Assembly: GCA_009377585.1 (NCBI GenBank)
Contig: WHTS01000033.1
Span: 1-33,417 of the forward strand
Reading direction: 5' to 3'
Length of the DNA: 33,417 nucleotides
DNA from: Betaproteobacteria bacterium
GTDB taxonomy: Bacteria > Pseudomonadota > Gammaproteobacteria > Burkholderiales > WYBJ01
Below the pieces are notes generated by a model. The model did no database searches. It saw nothing but the letters and a program-made list of their open reading frames with translations, and had not been told where the DNA came from. Position numbers and translations under genes: made by a program. Shown in pieces: positions 15,045-22,238 of this stretch. Every line of letters starts with the position of its first letter. The stretch's first letter is position 1.

Positions 15045-16769
15045 ATGGCTGACGGCACGGTGCGCCTGCCGTCCGCGCCTGCGCGGGCGCGGACGTTCGC
15101 CGGATTGCGCACGCTCAAGTCGCCGCAAGGATGGCTGCCGGCGCTCGCCGTCGCGATCGGCGTTGTCCTGATCGCGAGCCCGTTTCTCGCCACCGTGGTG
15201 CGCAGCCTCCTCGTCGGCGAGGATGGCAGCCTTGCGGCGGGGCTGGGCAACTTCATCGGCATGTTCGGCAACAAGCGCTTCTGGGAAGCGCTTGGCATGA
15301 CGGCGATCATGGGAACCGGGGCGACGCTGCTCGCCTGCCTGTTCGGCCTCGGGCTCGCCTGGATCGTCGCCCGCACCGATCTGCCCGGGCGCAACTGGTT
15401 CGATACGCTCAACCTGATTCCGTTCTTCCTGTCGCCGTTCGTCGGTGCGGTCAGCTGGACCTATCTCGCGGCGCCGAACGTGGGATTGCTCAACCAGTTG
15501 CTGGCGGCATTGGGCTTGCCTGCCGACATGCTCAACATCTATTCGGTCGGCGGCGTAATCTGGGTGCTGGCGCTTTTCTATACGCCCTACGTCTATCTTT
15601 TCATCATCAGCCCCATGCGGCGCATGGACCCGGCGCTGGAGGATGCGGCGCGGGCGCACGGCGCAGGCTTCTGGTTGACGCTGCGCCACGTCACCGCGCC
15701 GCTCATGATGCCGGCATTGCTCTCGGGGGCGCTGGTGGTGTTCGTCACCAGCGCGGGCCTGTTCGACGTGCCGCTCGCCCTCGCCTCGCCGCACGGTATT
15801 CGCACCATTCCGACCACGGTGTTTCAGTTGGTGCAATACCCGTCGGACTACGGGCTCGCCTCGGCCATTGGCGTGATGGTGATGGCGGTCACGGTACTGA
15901 TCACGCTGATGCAGCGCAACTACCTCTCGCGGCGCAGCTTCGCGACGGTGACGGGCAAGGGATACCGGCCGCGCACCGTTCAGCTCGGCCGCTGGAAGAT
16001 GGCCGCGCTCGCGCTGGAGCTCGTCTATATCGGCGGTGGCGTCGTGGCGCCGATGGCGGCGCTCGTCATGGTGGCGCTGTCGCCGCTATGGACGGGGAAA
16101 CCCGAGCCAGCGAGCTTTACGCTCGCCAATTTCGAGTTCGTGCTGTTCAATCACGACATGGCCCGGCGCGCCATGATGAACAGCCTCATCGTCGCCACGC
16201 TCGGTGCGACGGTAGGCGTGCTCGTCGGTACACTGCAGTCGTATTATTTGCAACGCGGCCGCAGCCGCCTGCGCACGATCATGGACGCATTCCTGTCGCT
16301 GCCGATCGGCATCCCGGGCATCATCCTGGGGCTCGGCTTCCTGATCCTTGCGCTGCGCACGCCGCTCTACAGCACCTTATGGATCATACTCATCGCCTAC
16401 ATCGCCCGCTTCCTGCCGTTCGCGACTCGCGGCATCTCGGCCATGCTGGTCTCGCTCAGCACCGACCTGGAGGAGAGCGCGCGCGCCGGCGGCGCCACCT
16501 GGCTGCAGACGATGCGCATGATCGTGCTTCCGCTCATCTGGCCGGCGATCCTGGCGGCGTGGCTCATGCTCTTCGTCATCTTCATCCGCGAGCTGGGAGC
16601 GACGATTCTGCTCTACGCCCAGGGCACCGAGACCATCAGTGTGGCCATGGTGATCATGGGCGAGATGAATTTCGGCTACGTCGCAGCGCTCGCGGTCATC
16701 CAGGCGCTGCTGCTGTTCGTTGCCTTCGTGCTGTTCCGCCTCACCCGCAGCTCCCTGCTGGAAAACTAG
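15045..16769 (+). CDS. ABC transporter permease, fused double-domain (FbpB/AfuB-like)
   Basis: This 574-residue inner-membrane protein has two MetI-type permease domains in tandem. Each carries the EAA loop that contacts the ATPase: EDAARAHGAGFWLTLRHVTA near 199-218 and EESARAGGATWLQTMRMIVL near 476-495. About twelve membrane helices are visible. This fused arrangement is typical of iron(III), thiamine or phosphonate importers of the FbpB group. It is the first gene of an operon with the ATPase (7-base gap) and the solute-binding protein (52-base gap). The start has no strong Shine-Dalgarno; the repeat-derived GGAGG lies about 23 bases upstream, too far to serve. Substrate remains open. Confidence 0.93.
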   Translation: MADGTVRLPSAPARARTFAGLRTLKSPQGWLPALAVAIGVVLIASPFLATVVRSLLVGEDGSLAAGLGNFIGMFGNKRFWEALGMTAIMGTGATLLACLFGLGLAWIVARTDLPGRNWFDTLNLIPFFLSPFVGAVSWTYLAAPNVGLLNQLLAALGLPADMLNIYSVGGVIWVLALFYTPYVYLFIISPMRRMDPALEDAARAHGAGFWLTLRHVTAPLMMPALLSGALVVFVTSAGLFDVPLALASPHGIRTIPTTVFQLVQYPSDYGLASAIGVMVMAVTVLITLMQRNYLSRRSFATVTGKGYRPRTVQLGRWKMAALALELVYIGGGVVAPMAALVMVALSPLWTGKPEPASFTLANFEFVLFNHDMARRAMMNSLIVATLGATVGVLVGTLQSYYLQRGRSRLRTIMDAFLSLPIGIPGIILGLGFLILALRTPLYSTLWIILIAYIARFLPFATRGISAMLVSLSTDLEESARAGGATWLQTMRMIVLPLIWPAILAAWLMLFVIFIRELGATILLYAQGTETISVAMVIMGEMNFGYVAALAVIQALLLFVAFVLFRLTRSSLLEN

Positions 16770-16776
16770 CCGCGCC

Positions 16777-17958
16777 ATGAACCAGATCGCAGAGCCACTT
16801 TCAGAACCACTTTCCACCCCGCCGCTCACCGCCGTGCAGCAGCACTTCGTTCGCGTCGAAGCCTTGCGCAAGTCCTTCGGCGCCATGGAAGCGCTCAAGG
16901 GCGTCGGGTTCGACGTCGAACAGGGGAGCACCGTGTCGTTGCTGGGACCGAGCGGCTGCGGCAAGACCACGGTGCTGCGCTCGATCGCCGGGCTCGAAAC
17001 GCCGGATGCCGGCCGCATCCGCATCGGCGAAGAGATCGTCTACGACAGCGATCAGGGGCTGAACCGCCCGCCCGAGCGGCGCCAGATCGGGATGGTGTTC
17101 CAGTCGTACGCCGTCTGGCCACACATGAGCGTGGCGCAAAACGTCGGCTTCCCGCTCAAGATTCGGCGCGTGGCCGCGGCCGAGGTTGCCGAGCGGGTCG
17201 GCAAGGCGCTCGACCTGGTGGGGTTGCACGGCCTGGGCGAGCGGCCCGCGACCAACCTGAGCGGCGGCCAGCAGCAGCGCGTGGCGCTCGCCCGCGCGAT
17301 CGTGCACGAACCGCGGCTGGTGCTGTTCGACGAGCCGCTGTCGAATCTCGACGCGCGCCTGCGCCACCAGATGCGCACGGAGCTGAAGCTGCTGCAGGAC
17401 AGGCTCGGCTTCACTGCGATCTACGTCACCCACGATCAGGAAGAGGCGCTGGCGCTTTCCACCAAGGTGATCGTGATGAACCACGGCGTGGTGGAAGCGA
17501 TGGCGGCGCCGCGCGAGCTGTTCGCGCAGCCCGCGACGCCGTTCGTCGCCCACTTCCTGGGCTTCGACAACATCCTGGATGGCAGCGTCGAAGCGGCAGC
17601 GCCACGAGGCGCGGACGGCGCCATGAGCGTCGAGGTCGCGCTCGCCAACGGCTGCCGGCTGCGCTGCCCCTGGCGCCGCGCCGAGGCCGCCGCGGCCGGG
17701 ATGCCTGTCAGCGTCGCGTTCCGCAGCGAGCGCGTCGCGATCGCGCCCGCGCAAGCCGCGACGTTGCCGGAGAATACGTTTCGCGGCACGGTCGCCGCCA
17801 GCGTCTATCTCGGCCTCAACGTCGATTATCTGGTCGAGGCGGGCAATCTCACGCTGCGCGTGCTCGCGCCCGGCGAGTTCCCGATCGCAACCGGCGTCGA
17901 GGTGGCAGTCAACGTGCGCGCGCAAGACTGTATCGTCTATCCGCGCGCTAGAGCGTGA
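16777..17958 (+). CDS. ABC transporter ATP-binding protein (FbpC/PotA-like)
   Basis: This is the cytoplasmic ATPase that powers the adjacent permease. Walker A is GPSGCGKT (57-64), the Q-loop Gln109 is in MVFQSYAVWP, the signature is LSGGQQQR (161-168), Walker B is LVLFDE (181-186) and the switch histidine is His219 in VTHDQ. A C-terminal extension from about residue 245 has the beta-strand pattern of a TOBE domain, as in importers of the iron/polyamine/maltose group. At 393 residues the length is normal. Its ATG lies 7 bases after the permease stop, so translation is probably coupled. Confidence 0.95.
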   Translation: MNQIAEPLSEPLSTPPLTAVQQHFVRVEALRKSFGAMEALKGVGFDVEQGSTVSLLGPSGCGKTTVLRSIAGLETPDAGRIRIGEEIVYDSDQGLNRPPERRQIGMVFQSYAVWPHMSVAQNVGFPLKIRRVAAAEVAERVGKALDLVGLHGLGERPATNLSGGQQQRVALARAIVHEPRLVLFDEPLSNLDARLRHQMRTELKLLQDRLGFTAIYVTHDQEEALALSTKVIVMNHGVVEAMAAPRELFAQPATPFVAHFLGFDNILDGSVEAAAPRGADGAMSVEVALANGCRLRCPWRRAEAAAAGMPVSVAFRSERVAIAPAQAATLPENTFRGTVAASVYLGLNVDYLVEAGNLTLRVLAPGEFPIATGVEVAVNVRAQDCIVYPRARA

Positions 17959-18010
17959 TTCATCGACCGCAAACGTTTCAGCACACACGTTCATGACGAG
18001 GAGAAAGAGC

Positions 18011-19111
18011 ATGTCGAAATTGGCCGCAATCCTGGGGCTCGCCGCAACCCTTGTGCTTACGTCGGCGCCGCTGGCGACCTACGGCGCCGACGACCCGCCA
18101 GCCGTGAAGGCGGCGGCGGCCGGCGCTCAGGACGCGTTGCGCAAGACGATCGCGCAAGCGGCTAAGGAAGGCGAGATCAGCTACTGGGACGCCGTCATAC
18201 AGCCGTCGACCAACAACGCGCTGGCCGAGGGCTTCCGCAAATACTACGGCCTGCCGTCGAGCTTCAAGGTGAATTACAGCCTGTCGGCGACCGGCGCGCT
18301 GGTGACACGGGTCGACCAGGAATTCGGCGCCGGGCGCGTGACCATCGACGTGGTCGGCATCGCGTCTCTGCCCTGGGTGCACGAAAAGGTGCGCGCCGGT
18401 CACGTGATGAAGTACGACTCGCCCCAGTACCCGGCATACAAGGCGGCGATGGAAAAAGGCCTCGGGCTCGACGGCTACTTCGCCTTCAACGGCGCGTACC
18501 TGTTCGTGCCGATGTGGAGCAGCGACAAGCTCGACTTCAAGAGCAGCTCGTACAAGGACGTGCTGGGCGCCGTGCAACCGGGCCGGCTGACGATCGGCGA
18601 TGCCAGCAAGTCGGTGACGTATCTGGCCACCTACATGGCGCATCGCGACGTGCTGGGAATCGACTTCTTCAAGGAGCTCGCCGCGATGAAGCCGGTGCTC
18701 GCGCTGCGCTCCGAGCTGATCGCCAGCCAGCTCGTGACCGGCCAGTACCAGCTCACCTGGTCCGGCATGCCGACCCGCGCCTATCAGTTCAACCAGAAAG
18801 GCGGCAAGCTCAAGTTCATCCTGCCGAAGGAAGGTGTGGTGCTGCTGCCGCAGGCGCAGTTCATCACCGCCAAGGCGCCGCATCCGAACGCAGCCAAGCT
18901 CTGGCTGGACTTCGTGCTTTCGGAGGAGGGCCAGAAGATCGTCGTCAACGGCGAGGCGCTCATCTCCGGGCGCAGCGGCTTCAAGAGCCCGCTGCCCGAA
19001 TACGCGCCGCCGATCGACAGCCTGAACGTCATCAAAATGGACTGGGCCAAGATTTCGACTGCGGACATGAGCAAGGCGCGGGCCGAATGGGTCGGCATGT
19101 TCAACCCATGA
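18011..19111 (+). CDS. Periplasmic solute-binding protein of the ABC importer
   Basis: This 366-residue protein has a clear signal peptide (MSKLAAILGLAATLVLTS, with cleavage near YGA at 25-26) and the two-lobe fold of the iron/molybdate-type group (ISYWDAV, FGAGRVTIDVVG, WSGMPTRAYQFNQKGGKL, then a C-terminal SEEGQKIVVNGEA). It would bind the substrate in the periplasm and hand it to the fused permease. I do not see the adjacent tyrosine pair in the C-lobe that binds iron in FbpA; the YY near residue 78 is in a different place. An organic substrate is therefore plausible. GAGGAG lies about 9 bases before the ATG. It is the last gene of the three, which is less usual than first. Confidence 0.9.
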   Translation: MSKLAAILGLAATLVLTSAPLATYGADDPPAVKAAAAGAQDALRKTIAQAAKEGEISYWDAVIQPSTNNALAEGFRKYYGLPSSFKVNYSLSATGALVTRVDQEFGAGRVTIDVVGIASLPWVHEKVRAGHVMKYDSPQYPAYKAAMEKGLGLDGYFAFNGAYLFVPMWSSDKLDFKSSSYKDVLGAVQPGRLTIGDASKSVTYLATYMAHRDVLGIDFFKELAAMKPVLALRSELIASQLVTGQYQLTWSGMPTRAYQFNQKGGKLKFILPKEGVVLLPQAQFITAKAPHPNAAKLWLDFVLSEEGQKIVVNGEALISGRSGFKSPLPEYAPPIDSLNVIKMDWAKISTADMSKARAEWVGMFNP

Positions 19112-19162
19112 GCGCGAAACGGCCCCAACGCGCTTCCTGGTCCCAACCGGAAGCGGCGCCAT

Positions 19163-19495
19163 GAGCTTACCGGGCGAGGGGGGTCGTTGCGAGCTTACCG
19201 GGCGAGGGGGGTCGTTGCGAGCTTACCGGGCGAGGGGCCCCGCTTGCGGGGATCGACCGCAAAGCGAGCAACGCCGGCCACCGACGGCTTGGCGGTTCAT
19301 CTGCCGCTACGGTTCGGAGGTCGCCCCGCTTGCGGGGATCGACCGCAAAGCGAGCAACGCCGGCCACCGACGGCTTGGCGGTTCATCTGCCGCTACGGTT
19401 CGGAGGTTGCCCCGCGCAGTGGGGATCGACCGCAAAGCGAAGGGCGCTAAGCCGCTAGAGGCTTGGCGATGGATCTGCCTGGACGGGTCGGAGGC
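19163..19495 (+). repeat. Beta-family composite repeat, copy 2, with 86-bp tandem part
   Basis: Two exact 28-bp units (19163-19190 and 19191-19218) and a truncated third start with GAGCTTACCGGGCGAGGGG. They are followed by three 86-bp units (19238, 19324, 19410), each opening with a hairpin: CCCCGC-TT-GCGGGG twice, then CCCCGC-GCA-GTGGGG. GATCGACCGCAAAGCGA follows each. The last unit ends in GGTCGGAGGC just before the SDR start at 19499. This accounts for nearly all of the 387-bp gap. Confidence 0.93.
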
Positions 19496-19498
19496 GGC

Positions 19499-20254
19499 AT
19501 GAGCACCGCAAGCCGGACGGCGCTGGTGACCGGCGCTGCGCAAGGTCTGGGGTCTGCGATCGCGCTGCGCCTGGCGCGCGAAGGCTACGATGTCGCCGTG
19601 TCCGATCCGACTGCGGAAAAGCTGCTGACCACCGTGCACGCCATCGAGGCGCTCGGCCGGCGCGCGCACACGGTCGAGCTCGAACTGCGCGACCAGGCGA
19701 GCATCGAGCGCGCGTTCGCCCAAGTCGTGCAGGCGTTCGGCACGCTGGACGTGCTGGTGAACAACGCCGGAATCACGCTACGCCGCAGCGCCCTGGAGGT
19801 CTCGCGCGAGGAATGGAACGACGTGATCGCCGTCATGCTGAGCGGCACGTTCTTCATGAGCCAGCAGATGGGCCGGTACCTGGTCGCGGCCGGACGACCC
19901 GGCGCGATCGTGAGCCTCGCATCCACCCACGGGCTGGTCGGGCTCGCCGAGCGCTCGACCTACGGCATCGCCAAGGGCGGCATCATCCAGATGACCCGCA
20001 TGCTCGCGATCGAATGGGCTGCACACGGCATTCGGGTGAACGCGATTGCGCCCGGAACGGTGGAGACGCCTTCGCGCAAGGCACACTTCGATGCCGACCC
20101 GGCGGCGCGCCCACGCATGCTGGCGCGCATTCCGAGCGGCCGCTTCGGCCTGCCGGAAGAGGTGGCCGCGGCGGTCGCGTACCTGGCGAGCCCCGATGCG
20201 GCGTACGTGACCGGGCAGACGCTGGTGATCGATGGCGGGTTGACTGCGGCCTGA
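19499..20254 (+). CDS. Short-chain dehydrogenase/reductase (3-oxoacyl-ACP-reductase-like)
   Basis: This is a classical SDR of 251 residues. The cofactor motif TGAAQGLG is at 11-18, NNAG at 88-91, catalytic Ser142 in SLASTHG, and Tyr155/Lys159 in STYGIAKGG, so the active site is complete. The C-terminal PDAAYVTGQTLVIDGG is typical. Substrate could be a sugar, hydroxy acid or acyl thioester; cofactor preference is not certain. The start ATG at 19499 has GGAGG 5 bases upstream, and that sequence is the end of the preceding beta repeat. Physically it follows the ABC importer operon after 387 bp of repeats. Confidence 0.92.
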   Translation: MSTASRTALVTGAAQGLGSAIALRLAREGYDVAVSDPTAEKLLTTVHAIEALGRRAHTVELELRDQASIERAFAQVVQAFGTLDVLVNNAGITLRRSALEVSREEWNDVIAVMLSGTFFMSQQMGRYLVAAGRPGAIVSLASTHGLVGLAERSTYGIAKGGIIQMTRMLAIEWAAHGIRVNAIAPGTVETPSRKAHFDADPAARPRMLARIPSGRFGLPEEVAAAVAYLASPDAAYVTGQTLVIDGGLTAA

Positions 20255-20321
20255 CGGTGTCTCCCTCACTTGCAGTGCGCGCATCGGCATGCAGGCCGAT
20301 GCCGTTCGGTCGGCGCGGACC
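20255..20321 (+). repeat. Alpha-family repeat, left half of interrupted copy
   Basis: TTGCAG followed by GCGCGCATCGGCATGCAGG and the stem GCATCGGC/GCCGATGC (20281-20288 and 20295-20302) matches 11544-11596 closely. It ends in CGGACC at 20321, where the 11592 copy continues into ATGGTCC. Confidence 0.85.
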
Positions 20322-20433
20322 GCCTCGACCAGCTTGGCGAAGGCTCAACGATCGGTGCTCCGGCGGTTGGCGTCGACTCGCTTTGCGGTCGATCCCCACA
20401 AGTGGGGCCCCTCGCCCGGTAAGCTCGCGCCGC
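20322..20433 (-). repeat. Beta-family element in reverse orientation, interrupting an alpha repeat
   Basis: Read on the minus strand this block begins GCGAGCTTACCGGGCGAGG and continues with the hairpin CCCCAC-TT-GTGGGG (20394-20407) and GATCGACCGCAAAGCGAG. It is the same sequence as in copy 2 at 19217-19268. After about 60 bp it diverges. It lies exactly between GGACC and ATGGTCC, two parts that are contiguous in the alpha copy at 11592-11603. Confidence 0.85.
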
Positions 20434-20580
20434 TATGGTCCGCGAATTCCCGCCCTCACCCCTCACCCCCCAGCCCCTCTCCCGGAGGGAGAGGGGAGCG
20501 TGTCTTACCTCTCGCCTGGCAGAAGGAAGTTTGTCTTCCCTCTCCCTCCGGGAGAGGGACCGAGGGTGAGGGTGAGCAAT
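20434..20580 (+). repeat. Alpha-family right half and CCCTCTCC inverted repeats
   Basis: ATGGTCCGCGAATTCCCG resumes the alpha repeat. Beyond it lie two palindromes of a type common in proteobacterial gaps: CCCCTCTCCCGGAGGGAGAGG, ending near 20495, and CCCTCTCCCTCCGGGAGAGGG near 20538-20560, followed by a GAGGGTGAGGGTGAG run. No gene is visible before the metallophosphoesterase at 20652. Confidence 0.8.
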
Positions 20581-20651
20581 CGACCATGCATGCCTCGCGC
20601 GCGGGGCGCGGCGCTTGCTGACGAAACGGCACTGCTACAACTCTTCGTGCG

Positions 20652-21113
20652 ATGCGTATAGGCCTCATCTCGGACACGCACAACCTCTTGCGCGAAGAAG
20701 CGCGTCATGCGCTCGCCGGCGTCGATCGGATACTGCACGCCGGCGACATCTGTACACGCGTCGTTCTCGACCAGCTCGAGGCCATCGCGCCGTTGAGCGC
20801 GGTTCGAGGCAATAACGACCACGGCCCGTGGGCGGACGCGCTGTCGGAGACCGCGGTCGTGCCGGTGGCAGGCGTGCGGATCCTGATCGTGCACGACCTC
20901 GCGACGCTCGCGATCGATCCGCAAGCCGAGGGGTTCGACGTGGTCGTCAGCGGGCATTCGCATCGGCCGCGCGTGGAACAGCGCGGGGCAGTGCTCTACG
21001 TGAATCCCGGTAGCGCCGGCCCGCGCCGCTTCCGCTTGCCCGTCTCGGTGGGCTTTCTGGATATCGGTGCAGGCCGCATCGACGCGCAGCTCGAGGAGCT
21101 GCGCGTGGCCTGA
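20652..21113 (+). CDS. Metallophosphoesterase, YfcE/MJ0936-like
   Basis: This is a compact 153-residue calcineurin-type phosphodiesterase. All metal-binding motifs are present: ISDTHN (Asp8, His10), HAGD (Asp32), GNND (near 53-56), VHD, and GHSHRP near the end. NPGSAGPRR is typical of the YfcE/YfcJ group, which hydrolyses small phosphodiesters or phosphomonoesters. The family has broad substrate range in vitro and the natural substrate is often unknown. The ribosome site is weak and the upstream 400 bases are repeats, so transcription might start within the repeat region. It converges on the arginase-like gene with an 11-base gap. Confidence 0.92.
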   Translation: MRIGLISDTHNLLREEARHALAGVDRILHAGDICTRVVLDQLEAIAPLSAVRGNNDHGPWADALSETAVVPVAGVRILIVHDLATLAIDPQAEGFDVVVSGHSHRPRVEQRGAVLYVNPGSAGPRRFRLPVSVGFLDIGAGRIDAQLEELRVA

Positions 21114-21124
21114 GCAGAAGGAAG

Positions 21125-22069
21125 CTACGCGACGCGGGCAATCCGCTGGAGAGCCTCGCCCGAGCCGGCGCCGAGGACCATCTCGGCAATCGCCAGCGCG
21201 TGCTCGAGTGTGACGCCGTTGCGGTCCCGCCGCGGGTTGTACTCCGCGATCTCGAAGCCGCGCAGGCGCGAATCGCCAGCGACCAGCGCGAGCGCTTCGA
21301 TCAGCTCCTGCGCGCGCATGCCACCCGGCGCCGGCGTGCCCACGCCGGGCGCGTCGCGCGGATCGATTACATCGAGATCGAGCGTGATGCCGTAACCGGC
21401 CGGCGCGCCACCAACGATCGCAACCGCTTCCGCCAGCGCATCGGCCACGCCGCGGCGCGTGATCTCTTCCATGCCGATTACGCGCACGCCGATGCGATCG
21501 AGCAGCGCCCGTTCTTCGGGCTCGTAGCTGCGGGCGCCGAGCACGCACACGTGCTGCGGCAGTACCTTGGCGCCCGGCACCAGGCAATCGGTGAAGGCAG
21601 CATCGCCGTGGCCGAGCAGGGCGGCGAGCGGCATGCCGTAGATCAGCCCGGTATGCGAAGTCTGCGGCGTGTGACTGTCGAGGTGAGCATCGACCCAGAG
21701 CAGGCCGAGGGTTCCGCGCCCGCGGTTCGCCGCCGCAACACCGCTCCAGGTGCCGACCGCGCACGAGTGGTCGCCGCCGATCACGAGCGGGAACGCGCCA
21801 TTGCCGATCGCATCGCTCACCGCTTGCGCCAACCGAGGCCCGAGCCGCGACATCGCCGCGGTGGGCTGGGCTGCGTGGCCGCGAGCCGGCTGCAATATTG
21901 CGCCCCAGCGCGCATCCAGTCCGCCTGCCTGCAGACGCTCGGCCAGCCCGGCCGCACGCAGGCTGTTCACCGCGCCCGCTGCGCCGGCATCGCGCCCGCC
22001 CACGCCGCTGCGCACACCGATGATCTCGACGCGAGTACGCGTCCGGTTCTGCTGTCGTTCCTGCGTCAT
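21125..22069 (-). CDS. Arginase/agmatinase/formiminoglutamase family protein, arginase-like
   Basis: This is a binuclear manganese ureohydrolase of 314 residues. The ligands are visible: GGDHS (His101), VDAHLDSHT (Asp127, His129, Asp131) and DLDVIDP (Asp231, Asp233). Glycine-rich PGVGTPAPGG and a C-terminal EIAEYNP resemble arginase more than agmatinase. It would release urea from arginine or a related guanidino compound. The open frame reaches back to 22213, but the extra 48 residues lack family similarity, so the ATG at 22069 is preferred, though its ribosome site is weak. It is on the same strand as mpl upstream but separated by 169 bp. No urease or ornithine-pathway gene is nearby. Confidence 0.9.
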   Translation of the reverse strand: MTQERQQNRTRTRVEIIGVRSGVGGRDAGAAGAVNSLRAAGLAERLQAGGLDARWGAILQPARGHAAQPTAAMSRLGPRLAQAVSDAIGNGAFPLVIGGDHSCAVGTWSGVAAANRGRGTLGLLWVDAHLDSHTPQTSHTGLIYGMPLAALLGHGDAAFTDCLVPGAKVLPQHVCVLGARSYEPEERALLDRIGVRVIGMEEITRRGVADALAEAVAIVGGAPAGYGITLDLDVIDPRDAPGVGTPAPGGMRAQELIEALALVAGDSRLRGFEIAEYNPRRDRNGVTLEHALAIAEMVLGAGSGEALQRIARVA

Positions 22070-22238
22070 TGCACTGTCTCCATGCACTCGCCGGCTTGTG
22101 GCCGGTGGCGTCACGCCCAAGAATGAGAAAGGGCCACCGTTTGGGCAGCCCCCGAAACCGTGAACGTCGCCACTCGCTCCCTGATGAGCACTCGGCGCGA
22201 TCCATCGGATCAATTCACGCGCAAATTAGAGACCTCCC

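Noticed and set aside
18011-19111. Naming the ABC importer as iron-specific (FbpABC)
   Set aside because: The fused permease and the ATPase resemble that group, but I cannot see the tyrosine pair that binds iron in the C-lobe of the binding protein.
19161-19502. A 113-codon protein starting MSLPGEG
   Set aside because: It is a translation of the beta repeat. The 28-bp and 86-bp units are not multiples of three, so successive units are read in different frames, and the same DNA occurs inverted elsewhere.
20289-20621. Short open frames in the 20255-20651 gap
   Set aside because: They run through alpha and beta repeats and common palindromes, and none has a domain or a ribosome site.
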